Part shown: positions 15,981 to 23,380 of the stretch, in pieces
How the letters are laid out: every line of letters starts with the position of its first letter
Numbering within the stretch: position 1 is the stretch's first letter
Assembly: GCA_031549115.1 (NCBI GenBank)
Contig: JAVBQJ010000061.1
Coordinates: 1-39,798 of the forward strand
DNA length: 39,798 bases
Direction of reading: 5' to 3'
DNA from: JAVBQJ01 sp031549115
GTDB taxonomy: Bacteria > Verrucomicrobiota > Lentisphaeria > Victivallales > Victivallaceae
Notes under the pieces: model-generated
The model's database searches: none
Told to the model about the DNA's origin: nothing
Seen by the model: only the letters and a program-made list of their open reading frames with translations
Position numbers and translations under genes: made by a program

Positions 15981-17088
15981 AAAAATCTTTCCGGAGGACC
16001 GGATCTCCAAACGCGAACGGGTCGAGCGCACGCTCGCGCACCGGCCGGTCGACCGGGTGGCGCTCCACGACCAGATGAGCTACAACGGTGAAATCATCGG
16101 TCACTATACCGGCAAAAATATCCGGGGATTCGATTATGCGGCGGCCGACATCGGGGAAGCCGTCCGAAAAAATCTGGACATGTGTTTTCCAATCTTTCCG
16201 CCGAAAGGGAGGGATTGCTTCACAGGCCCGGACGGAATCGTCTATTTGAACGAAGAGTGGATGGTTTCGGTGCTGGAGAAACCGTTTACCGAAGAAAACG
16301 GCGCGGCGGCTTGGCTCAAAGGCCGGATCCGCGCGCTGGAATCGGAAATGTGGGACGCCGGAGCCGCCCGGGCGGCGTTTCGCCGGGAAATGCTCGACAC
16401 GCAGCGGCTGATCGGCGAAACCGTCCTTTGCCACCATCACGACGTCGGCTTGTGCTATGTGTGGACCACCATGGGGATCGATATCTTTACCTTTTTTTAT
16501 CTGGATTATCCGGAGCTGCTGCAGGAATATCTGGGGCTTTATACCGCCCGAATGGAGTGCTGGATCGAAGCGGCCGCCGACCCGGAGTTGTCGCCGGTGG
16601 TACTGCTCGCGGACGATTTCGCCACCAAACAAGGCCCATTATTCAATACCGCTTTTCTGGCCGAGTACCTCTTCGAACCGGCACGCCGGTTGACGGCGGC
16701 GTATCACCGGCACGGGATGAAGGTGCTGTTTCACTCCGACGGCAGATGGGATCAGGTGATTCCCGAACTGATCAAGACTGGCGCGGACGGTTTTTACTGT
16801 CTGGAAAAGGCGTGCGGCATGGACATCGTCGACTTGAAAAACCAGTACCCGGATCAGGTCTGGGCCGGCGGCCTGGACGGAATCGATCTGCTCGAACGCG
16901 GGACGCCGGAAATGGTGGCAGCGGAAGTGCGACGGCACATCACCGGGACGGATTGCCTTGCCCATGGAGGCATGTTTCTGGCCAGTTCGTCCGAAATCAA
17001 CCCGCCGGTCCGGCTGGAAAACTTTCAGGCGATGGTCGCCGGCGCCGGCCGCTACCGAAATCCCGGCTTTCCGGAGGTGAAACGATGA
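15970..17088 (+). CDS. UroD-fold protein 1 (uroporphyrinogen decarboxylase-like)
   Basis: A 372-residue cytoplasmic protein of the UroD/MtaA/CmuA superfamily. Visible motifs are SKRERVERTLAHRPVDRV near the N terminus, CYVWTTMGIDIFTFFYLDYP, VVLLADDFATKQGPLFNTAF, VLFHSDGRWDQVIPELIKTG, KACGMDIVDLKNQY and AHGGMFLASSSEINP. The H-S-D triplet stands where corrinoid methyltransferases have the zinc-binding H-X-C, so Cys-type zinc binding as in MtaA is not evident. Such stand-alone UroD-like proteins are frequent in polysaccharide loci of this phylum and have no established role. It overlaps the glycosidase upstream by 11 bp and the second UroD-like gene by ATGA, so they are probably made together. 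Confidence 0.85.
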   Translation: MGFEKIFPEDRISKRERVERTLAHRPVDRVALHDQMSYNGEIIGHYTGKNIRGFDYAAADIGEAVRKNLDMCFPIFPPKGRDCFTGPDGIVYLNEEWMVSVLEKPFTEENGAAAWLKGRIRALESEMWDAGAARAAFRREMLDTQRLIGETVLCHHHDVGLCYVWTTMGIDIFTFFYLDYPELLQEYLGLYTARMECWIEAAADPELSPVVLLADDFATKQGPLFNTAFLAEYLFEPARRLTAAYHRHGMKVLFHSDGRWDQVIPELIKTGADGFYCLEKACGMDIVDLKNQYPDQVWAGGLDGIDLLERGTPEMVAAEVRRHITGTDCLAHGGMFLASSSEINPPVRLENFQAMVAGAGRYRNPGFPEVKR

Positions 17089-18131
17089 ATCTCACCGGAT
17101 ATCTGGATGATCTGGAATCGCGGATCGACCCGGCTGTGGAAGACGGCATTCACCGCCAATGGATCGAATTTGCCGAACAGCGCTGCCCGACCGACCGCTT
17201 CGACCCGCAACGGACTCCGGTGCCGCCGGGAAAATTGCAGTTCCCGGAGCTTTCCGTCAACGCGGCGCTGCGGGATTCGTCGTTTGAAACCATGCTGTTG
17301 CGCGAATTGGCGCTGGTCGACTGGATGATCACGTCGAACGTCAACATCATTCCCATGATCCGGGCCAACTACGGTTCGACCATTCTGCCTTCGATTCTCG
17401 GCTGCGAATTGTTCTATATGGATGAGGAGCTCAATACGCTCCCCGCGGCCCATGCGCTCGACGGCGGCGTGGAGGCGGTCAAGCGGCGCCTGGCCCGGCC
17501 GGTCGATCCGTATGCCGGGCAAGGGAGGACGGTGCTCGAATGCGCCGCGTTTTTCCGGGAACAACTGGCGCCGTATCCGAAGCTGTCACGGCTGGTGAAA
17601 CTGTACCACCCCGACTACCAGGGCGTCCTCGATATCGCGGAGGTATTGGTCGGGTCGGAAATTTTTCTGCTTTTTTACGACGACCCGGCATTGATTCGCG
17701 ATATTCTGACATTTGTCTGCGACGCGTATATAATGGTGCTGGAGGAGTATTGGAAAGTCGTCCCGGCCAATCCCGATTTCAATTACCATTACGGCTGGCT
17801 GCACCGGGGCAAAATCCGCTTGAGCCTGGATTCCTGCGTCAATTTTTCCGCAGAGCTGTACGAGGAATTCATTTTAGAGCATGACCGGCGGCTCCTGAAC
17901 CGGTACGGCGGTGTCATTCACTCCTGCGGCAAGGTGGATCACTTCGTCGAAAGTCTGAACCGGATCGGCGCCGGCTATCACGGCTTCAACCTCTCGCAGC
18001 CGCATTTAAACGATATGGAGCGGATTTTCCACGCCACCGTCGACCGCGGAATCAACCTCTATCAATTGCTCGACTCGGGAGTCAATCCCGAACGCCGCTA
18101 CCATGGCTTGCTGCACGTCATCCATACATGA
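17085..18131 (+). CDS. UroD-fold protein 2 (MtaA-like, HxC present)
   Basis: A 348-residue protein starting at the ATG in the ATGA overlap with UroD-like gene 1; GGAGG sits 7 bp before the start. The frame is open upstream to 16182, but that part is antisense to nothing and merely shadows gene 1. Visible features are an N-terminal helix, NVNIIPMIRANYGSTILPSI, AEVLVGSEIFLLFYDDPALI, NFSAELYEEFILEHDRRLLN and VIHSCGKVDHFVESLN. Here the H-S-C-G motif keeps the H-X-C zinc-binding pattern of MtaA-type methyltransferases that its neighbour lacks. The C terminus is shorter than usual. A heterodimer with gene 1 acting on a methylated or carboxylated compound is possible but unproven. It ends 14 bp inside the convergent kinase gene. 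Confidence 0.8.
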   Translation: MNLTGYLDDLESRIDPAVEDGIHRQWIEFAEQRCPTDRFDPQRTPVPPGKLQFPELSVNAALRDSSFETMLLRELALVDWMITSNVNIIPMIRANYGSTILPSILGCELFYMDEELNTLPAAHALDGGVEAVKRRLARPVDPYAGQGRTVLECAAFFREQLAPYPKLSRLVKLYHPDYQGVLDIAEVLVGSEIFLLFYDDPALIRDILTFVCDAYIMVLEEYWKVVPANPDFNYHYGWLHRGKIRLSLDSCVNFSAELYEEFILEHDRRLLNRYGGVIHSCGKVDHFVESLNRIGAGYHGFNLSQPHLNDMERIFHATVDRGINLYQLLDSGVNPERRYHGLLHVIHT

Positions 18132-18918
18132 CCGGGTCACGCTTGAATTCCTTACAGTAAAGTTTGACGGCGGTGCGCTCGACATCGCGCCAGAAGCGCA
18201 TTTGGCCGCGCCATTGACCGTGCGAATAGATCCGCATGAAGCGAAAGAGATCGTGCCGGGTCAATCCGGCATCCATGCTGGAAAAAAACAACCCGGCGAC
18301 ATCCTTGACCCGGTAACGGTAGGGAATCCGGCGCCGGATCTGCGCCCGGTGCAAGTCGATCACATGCAGATGCGCCTCTCCCCTCCCCTCCTGCCAGCGC
18401 TTCCGGTCCAGCAGAAAGTGGCACAAATAGCAGTCGCGGTGATTCAGTCCGTGATCGTGCATCGCGGCGGCGGTTTGCGCCAATACCGTCAGAAGCGCGG
18501 TCTTCTCGCGGAACGACGGGCGCCAGTCGCGGCAGTAATCCTCCAGGCTGACGCAATCGGTCAATTCCTCGGTCACCAGAAAGGATTCGCGGCGCGCCGG
18601 ATTCCAATGCTTCTCGCCGAACGCCACCGGCGTCATCGTATCCACGCCGAGACGCGCCAGCAATTCCAACGCGTAGAATTCATTGGCGGCGCCCAGCACC
18701 GGCGCCTTGAGCTGAAACCAATTTTTCCAGATTTCGCGCCAGCCGACGCCGTGATGAACCTTGGCGAAGTAGCCGCGGTTCTCCACTTCGAAGCGGAAGG
18801 TGCGGCGGCTCTTGACCCGGCGGAACTCTTCGCCGGACAACCGGGCGACCGCCGCAAAGGCGTCGCAGTCGCGCCAGAGGGCGTCAAACGGAGATGACAG
18901 TATCAGTTTTGTACACAT
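18118..18918 (-). CDS. WaaP/RfaP-like LPS-core kinase family protein
   Basis: A 266-residue protein-kinase-fold enzyme resembling the heptose/Kdo kinases that phosphorylate the lipopolysaccharide inner core. Motifs are FRFEVENRGYFAKVHHG with K53 as the likely ATP lysine, the catalytic loop HRDCYLCHFLLD with H160, R161 and D162, and VIDLHRAQ with D188 in place of the DFG aspartate. Length matches WaaP (about 265). It implies an outer membrane with phosphorylated LPS. The start at 18918 lies almost on the predicted transcription start, so the mRNA may be leaderless, or an unrecognised GTG/TTG start is used. It is divergent from the SpoU methyltransferase and its 3' end overlaps the UroD-like gene. 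Confidence 0.85.
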   Translation of the reverse strand: MCTKLILSSPFDALWRDCDAFAAVARLSGEEFRRVKSRRTFRFEVENRGYFAKVHHGVGWREIWKNWFQLKAPVLGAANEFYALELLARLGVDTMTPVAFGEKHWNPARRESFLVTEELTDCVSLEDYCRDWRPSFREKTALLTVLAQTAAAMHDHGLNHRDCYLCHFLLDRKRWQEGRGEAHLHVIDLHRAQIRRRIPYRYRVKDVAGLFFSSMDAGLTRHDLFRFMRIYSHGQWRGQMRFWRDVERTAVKLYCKEFKRDPVMYG

Positions 18919-19013
18919 TTCATACTATAATCCACAAAAGGCGCTTTGCAAAACCGGCTTCGACGGGTTATCTTACTTTCTATCATATTTTTTACGGGAG
19001 CGATATAGAAAAC
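18919..19013. promoter_or_regulatory. back-to-back promoters sharing one palindromic TTGCAA
   Basis: TTGCAA at 18946-18951 is its own reverse complement and is correctly placed as a -35 for both genes. Minus: 16 bp to TATAGT (plus ACTATA, 18924-18929). Plus: 17 bp to TATCTT (18969-18974). The two promoters would compete for one -35 element, so only one polymerase could bind at a time. GGGAG near 18996 is the ribosome binding site candidate for 19014. Confidence 0.45.
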
Positions 19014-19832
19014 ATGCGATTTACCGAAATTACCAGTACCCAGAACCCCACGTTTAAAGCCGCGCTGAAGCTGCGTGACCGCCGCCACCGCGACAAGAGC
19101 GGCCTGACCTTACTGGAGGGCTACCGCGAACTGAGCCGGAGCCATGAATACGGCATGAAGCTGGAGGAGGTTTTTTTCTGCCCCGGACAATTCCTCGGCG
19201 AAAATGAAAACGCGCTGCTGGAACAGTTGGAGGCCTCCGGCTGCCGGTTGTTCCAACTGCCGGATTTCCTGCTGACCCGTCTTGCCTACCGGGAGCGCCC
19301 CGAGGGGCTGATCGCCACCGCGCAAATGAAGCGGCACACCCTCGATGACATCACGGTGCGCCCGAACGGCCTGTATCTGATCGCCGAAGCGGTGGAAAAG
19401 CCGGGCAATCTCGGCAGCATCCTGCGTTCGGCGGACGCCGCCGGCGTCGACGGCTTCATCATCTGCGACAAGGGTACCGATATCTATAACCCGAATGTGA
19501 TCCGCGCCAGCACCGGAGCACTGTTCGCCGTGCCGCTGGCCGAGGCGACCACCGAAGAAGCGCTGGCATGGCTGAAAAAGCACAATATCGCCATATTGGC
19601 GGCGACGCCGCATACCGACGAAGTATATACCGATGTGGATTTGACCCGCGCCGTCGCGCTGGTGGTCGGAACCGAACAAGTCGGACTCACGCAAACGTGG
19701 CTCGATCATGCCGATCTGGCGGTACGAATTCCGATGCTCGGCAAGATCGACTCGTTGAACGTAGCCACTGCGACCACCATTCTGTTGTACGAAGCGGCGC
19801 GCCAGAGAAAGTGGAAGACTGCGCATGATTGA
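19014..19832 (+). CDS. SpoU/TrmH-family RNA 2'-O-methyltransferase
   Basis: A 272-residue methyltransferase of the SPOUT superfamily. Residues about 1-95 form the substrate-binding N-terminal domain (FTEITSTQNPTFKAALKLRD). The catalytic domain shows the three motifs: NLGSILRSADAAGVDGFI (motif 1), VALVVGTEQVGLTQTWL (motif 2) and IPMLGKIDSLNVATATTILL (motif 3, the SAM-binding knot). It should methylate a ribose 2'-OH in rRNA or tRNA; the exact site is not readable. The ATG at 19014 is chosen since the extra 40 upstream residues would overlap the promoter and lack similarity. It overlaps the S66 peptidase gene by 8 bp and heads a three-gene operon. Confidence 0.9.
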   Translation: MRFTEITSTQNPTFKAALKLRDRRHRDKSGLTLLEGYRELSRSHEYGMKLEEVFFCPGQFLGENENALLEQLEASGCRLFQLPDFLLTRLAYRERPEGLIATAQMKRHTLDDITVRPNGLYLIAEAVEKPGNLGSILRSADAAGVDGFIICDKGTDIYNPNVIRASTGALFAVPLAEATTEEALAWLKKHNIAILAATPHTDEVYTDVDLTRAVALVVGTEQVGLTQTWLDHADLAVRIPMLGKIDSLNVATATTILLYEAARQRKWKTAHD

Positions 19833-20697
19833 CCGGATTCGCCACGTCGCCGTGATCGCTCCGGCAGGTCCATTGGCCGCCGACCGCTTCGAGCGCGGGC
19901 AACGGTTTTTACAACAGAGCGGCATTGAAGTTTCGGTGATGCCGCACGTCTTCGCCGGAAACGGGGAGTCGTACCTGTCGGCGGCGGCCGAACAACGCGC
20001 CGCCGATTTTCGCGCCGCATGGAACGATTTTGAGGTGGACGCGATCTGGTGCGCGCGCGGCGGTTTCGGTTGCGCCCATGTGCTCGAACGCATCGACTGG
20101 GAGGCATTGCCGCCGCGGCCGGAGCTGCCGGTGATCGGTTACAGCGACGTCACGCTGCTGCACATGGCCATGCTGCGTTACCGCCGCGGCATGCCGGTGG
20201 CGGCGCCGATGCTCGGGAAGCTCGCCGAAGCGCATGAGGACGAATGGTGCCGGCGCTATCTCGACGCCGCGCTGGCGGGAACGCCGGTGGCGGTGGACAC
20301 GGCGTTGACCGTGTACCGGGCCGGCATGGTCGAAGCGCCGGTGATCGCGGCCAATCTGGCAGTGTTGACCACATTGGCGGGGACGCGTTACTGGCCGGAT
20401 TTCACCGGCAGAATATTGATCGTCGAGGATTTGAACGAGCCGCTGTACAAGCTCGATCGCTATCTGACCCAGCTCGGAATGCTCGGAGTATGGAACGAGG
20501 TCGCGGGCGTGGTGTTCGGGCAATTTCTCGACTGCGCCGAACCGGAGGAGCTGGAATTGTTATTCTGGCGCTTCGCCCGGGAATGGGATTTCCCGGTGGC
20601 GGCGGGGTTGCCATTCGGCCACGACTGGCCGACATTGAGCCTGAATTTGACGAAAAAAGTGAAAATCACACAAAATCATATGGACATCAACCGCTGA
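19825..20697 (+). CDS. LD-carboxypeptidase family protein (peptidase S66)
   Basis: A 290-residue serine peptidase of the S66 (LdcA/MccF) family, which removes the terminal D-alanine from recycled murein tetrapeptides or cleaves related amide bonds. The triad can be placed: S107 in VIGYSDVTLL, E201 in IVEDLNEPLYKLDRYLTQLG, and H266 in AGLPFGHDWP. DAIWCARGGFGCAHVLERID is the usual substrate-loop motif. There is no signal peptide, so it acts in the cytoplasm. It lies between an RNA methyltransferase and an M42 aminopeptidase with tight spacing, suggesting peptide/murein turnover in a housekeeping operon. Confidence 0.9.
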   Translation: MIDRIRHVAVIAPAGPLAADRFERGQRFLQQSGIEVSVMPHVFAGNGESYLSAAAEQRAADFRAAWNDFEVDAIWCARGGFGCAHVLERIDWEALPPRPELPVIGYSDVTLLHMAMLRYRRGMPVAAPMLGKLAEAHEDEWCRRYLDAALAGTPVAVDTALTVYRAGMVEAPVIAANLAVLTTLAGTRYWPDFTGRILIVEDLNEPLYKLDRYLTQLGMLGVWNEVAGVVFGQFLDCAEPEELELLFWRFAREWDFPVAAGLPFGHDWPTLSLNLTKKVKITQNHMDINR

Positions 20698-20707
20698 GGA
20701 GGAAATC

Positions 20708-21781
20708 ATGTTGAGCAAAACCAGTTTGAAGTTTTTCGAGAAGCTGCTGCGCGCCTCGGGGCCGTCGGGCTTCGAAGAGGAAACGGCGGCGGTCTTCCGC
20801 GAATATCTGGCCGGCTTCTGCGACGAAGTCTCCACCGATGTGCTCGGCAACACCATCGGGGTATTGAATCCGTCGGCGCCGTTTAAGGTAATGCTGGCGG
20901 GGCACTACGATGAAATCGGCTTTCAGATCGTCTACATCAGCGACGAAGGTCTGCTGTATTTCCGTCCCAACGGCGGTATCGACAAGTTGAACGTCCCCTC
21001 CTCCGAGGTGGAAATTCTGACCGCCAACGGCCGGCTTCACGGCGTCATCGGCAAGAAGCCGATTCACCTGCTGAAGCCCAAGGAGCGCGACACTCCGCCT
21101 GAATTGAGCGACATGTGGATCGACATCGGCGCGGAAAACCGCGAAGAGGCCGAAGCACTGGTGGCCGTCGGCGATCCGGTGGCATTGAAGTCGAACTTCG
21201 CGCGCCTCGGAACCAACCGGGTGATGTCGAAGGGTATGGACGACAAGGTCGGCGCCTTCGTCGTCGCGGAAACGCTGCGCGAGTTGTCGAAGCGGAATCT
21301 GAAGGTCGCGGTATACGGCGTCAGCACGGTACAGGAGGAGCTCGGTTTGCGTGGCGCGACCTCGAGCTCCTTTGCCATCGATCCGGCGGTGGGGTTCGCG
21401 ATCGACGTCGGGTTCACCACCGATATTCCGGATGTGTCGAAGAAGCTGTTGGGAGACATCCGGCTTGGCGCCGGTCCGGAGTTGAACCGTTCCGCCGACA
21501 ACAATCCGGTATTGGGGCGCAAATTGCGTGAAGCGGCGAAGAAGCACAAGATCACCTGCCAGGAGACGGCGGCGCACCGGGCGTCGGGGGGAACCGACAC
21601 CGCGCAGATGCAGTTGACCCGTGGCGGGGTGGCGACGGCGTTGATCAGCATTCCCAACCGGTACATGCATTCACCGGTGGAGATCTGCGACCTGCGCGAC
21701 GTCGCGGGCGCGGTGAAGCTGCTGACGGAGACCATCGCCGCCTTTGAAGGCACCGAACGCTTCATCCCCGGCATCGACTAA
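20708..21781 (+). CDS. M42-family metallo-aminopeptidase
   Basis: A 357-residue dinuclear metal aminopeptidase of the M42 family, often forming dodecameric tetrahedral shells. Metal and catalytic motifs are present: H66 and D68 in LAGHYDEIGF, D178/D179 in GMDDKVGAFV, the catalytic Glu in VQEELGLRGA (E210/E211), the Asp in DVGFTTDIPD and the final His in YMHSPVEICDL. ASGGTDTAQMQ is also typical. No signal peptide. It trims short peptides in the cytoplasm. GAGGA before the ATG sets the start, 10 bp after the S66 gene, so the two are co-transcribed. Confidence 0.93.
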   Translation: MLSKTSLKFFEKLLRASGPSGFEEETAAVFREYLAGFCDEVSTDVLGNTIGVLNPSAPFKVMLAGHYDEIGFQIVYISDEGLLYFRPNGGIDKLNVPSSEVEILTANGRLHGVIGKKPIHLLKPKERDTPPELSDMWIDIGAENREEAEALVAVGDPVALKSNFARLGTNRVMSKGMDDKVGAFVVAETLRELSKRNLKVAVYGVSTVQEELGLRGATSSSFAIDPAVGFAIDVGFTTDIPDVSKKLLGDIRLGAGPELNRSADNNPVLGRKLREAAKKHKITCQETAAHRASGGTDTAQMQLTRGGVATALISIPNRYMHSPVEICDLRDVAGAVKLLTETIAAFEGTERFIPGID

Positions 21782-21810
21782 AAAAAATAAAAAATAGAAT
21801 TTCATAAAAT

Positions 21811-22053
21811 AGAGCCGCGAAGCGGCGGTCTGCACTCCGTCATACGGAGGCGCGGTCCAGCGCGCGAATAGCGCTGGTCGCCCCAGGCGGCGCAGCCGCC
21901 TCGAAAGGGGCGAAACTGTAGGGAAGGATCGCCGGGAGGCGATCCGGAGCCACCCGAGGTAGCGATGGTACAGGGAGAGCAAAGCGATTCCCGGAACATA
22001 GAGCGAACGAGGCGCCGCACCGGCGGCGAACATTCCCGCAAGCCGACATTTTA
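21811..22053. repeat. GC-rich multi-hairpin intergenic element
   Basis: No gene is seen, but at least six perfect inverted repeats are packed end to end: CCGC/GCGG (21815-21825), CTCCGT/ACGGAG (21835-21849), CCAGCGC/GCGCTGG (21857-21877), GCCCC/GGGGC (21880-21911) enclosing AGGCGGC/GCCGCCT (21885-21901), and GGATCGCC/GGCGATCC (21926-21945). A looser stem, CGCCG/CGGCG, lies near 22012. The density suggests a structured RNA or a dispersed palindromic repeat. It lies between the M42 and sulfhydrylase genes. It does not match the SAM-I riboswitch core despite preceding a sulphur-metabolism gene. No second copy occurs in this window. Confidence 0.6.
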
Positions 22054-22077
22054 ATGAATATAAGGAGATAACATACA

Positions 22078-23349
22078 ATGAACTGGAAACCGGAAACCCT
22101 GGCAATACAGGCCGGCTATGTGCCGGAAAACGGCGGCGCGCGGGTGCTGCCGATCACCCAAAGTACCACGTATAAATACGATGACGCCCAGAGCGTCGCC
22201 GATTTGTTCGACTTGAAGCGGGAAGGCTTTTTCTACACCCGATTGGCCAATCCGACCGTGGACGCCTTCGAACGCAAGATCGCGGCCCTCGCCGGCGGCG
22301 TCGCCGCAGTGGCGACCTCGTCGGGGCAGACCGCCAGCGCGCTGGCGATTCTGAATCTGTGTTCGCCGGGAGGGCGGCATGTGGTCGCCAGCCGGGGGCT
22401 TTACGGCGGCACCATGGCGCTTCTGACCAACACGTTGACCAAGCTCGGCGTCACGGTCAGCTTCGTCGCGCCGGATGCCTCCGCCGCGGAAATCGAAGCG
22501 GCGTGTACCGCCGAAACACGGGCGATTTTCACCGAGATGCTGGCCAATCCGGCATTGGTCGTCGCCGATCTGGAGCAATTTTCCGCCGCCGCCCGCAAAG
22601 CCGGAGTGCCGTTGATCGTCGACAACACCTTTCCGTCGCCGTACCTGTGCCGCACCTTTGAGTTCGGCGCCGATATCGAAGTGCATTCGGCCAGCAAATA
22701 CCTCGACGGCCATGCGGTCAGCATCGGCGGCATCGTGATCGAAAAGGGCGGGTTCGACTGGAACAACGGCAAATATCCGGAGTTCACCGAGCCGGATGAG
22801 AGCTACCACGGCCTGATTTACAACAAGGATTTCGCCGCGACGCCGTTTTCGATGAAGCTGCGGGCGCAATGGATCCGCGACTTCGGCTGCCCGATGATGC
22901 CCTTCAATGCGTTTCTGACCAACATGGGCACCGAGACGCTTTCGGTCCGGATGGACCGGCACTGCTCCAACACGCTGGCACTGGCGCAATGGCTGGAGCA
23001 ACACCCGAAGGTCGGCTGGGTCAACTACCCGTTCCTGCCGTCGAGCCCGGAATACGCCAAGGCAAAGAAATACCTGAAAGGCGGCTCCGGTGTCCTGTGC
23101 TTCGGCGTCAAGGGCGGCAAAGCCGCGGGCGAAATCGTGATGAACAGCCTGAAGCTCGCCGCCATCGTCGTCCATGTCGCCGATTTGCGCACCAGCGTGC
23201 TGCATCCGGCCAGCATGACGCACCGGCAGCTCTCCGAAGCCGAACAGATCGCCGCCGGGGTTTTGCCGGACCTGATCCGGGTTTCCGTCGGCCTCGAGCA
23301 CATCGACGACATCATCGCCGACTTCGAACAAGCCCTGGCCCGGGTCTGA
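22078..23349 (+). CDS. metY: O-acetylhomoserine sulfhydrylase (Cys/Met metabolism PLP enzyme)
   Basis: A 423-residue PLP-dependent enzyme that makes homocysteine from O-acetylhomoserine and sulfide, in the cytoplasm. MetC/MetY hallmarks are present: TLAIQAGYVPENGGARVLPI near the N terminus, FYTRLANPTVDAFERKIAAL, the substrate and PLP-phosphate region ATSSGQTASALAIL, the PLP aspartate in VPLIVDNTFPSPYL, and the Schiff-base lysine K207 in HSASKYLDGHAVSIGG. The length near 425 and the SYHGLIY insertion favour MetY over cystathionine gamma-synthase. AAGGAGA precedes the ATG. It stands alone between the hairpin element and lacZ; the 31-bp gap to lacZ allows read-through. Confidence 0.92.
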   Translation: MNWKPETLAIQAGYVPENGGARVLPITQSTTYKYDDAQSVADLFDLKREGFFYTRLANPTVDAFERKIAALAGGVAAVATSSGQTASALAILNLCSPGGRHVVASRGLYGGTMALLTNTLTKLGVTVSFVAPDASAAEIEAACTAETRAIFTEMLANPALVVADLEQFSAAARKAGVPLIVDNTFPSPYLCRTFEFGADIEVHSASKYLDGHAVSIGGIVIEKGGFDWNNGKYPEFTEPDESYHGLIYNKDFAATPFSMKLRAQWIRDFGCPMMPFNAFLTNMGTETLSVRMDRHCSNTLALAQWLEQHPKVGWVNYPFLPSSPEYAKAKKYLKGGSGVLCFGVKGGKAAGEIVMNSLKLAAIVVHVADLRTSVLHPASMTHRQLSEAEQIAAGVLPDLIRVSVGLEHIDDIIADFEQALARV

Positions 23350-23380
23350 CCCGGATTAAAACTATAAGGAGATTCCGATC

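Noticed and set aside
11784..16031. 1415-codon minus-strand open frame
   Set aside because: It is wholly antisense to four well-supported plus-strand genes and its translation has no recognisable domain. Long antisense frames are expected from the GC-rich third positions.
21811..22077. SAM riboswitch upstream of metY
   Set aside because: Position and the downstream gene suit it, but the conserved SAM-I core sequence is not present in either strand; only generic hairpins are seen.
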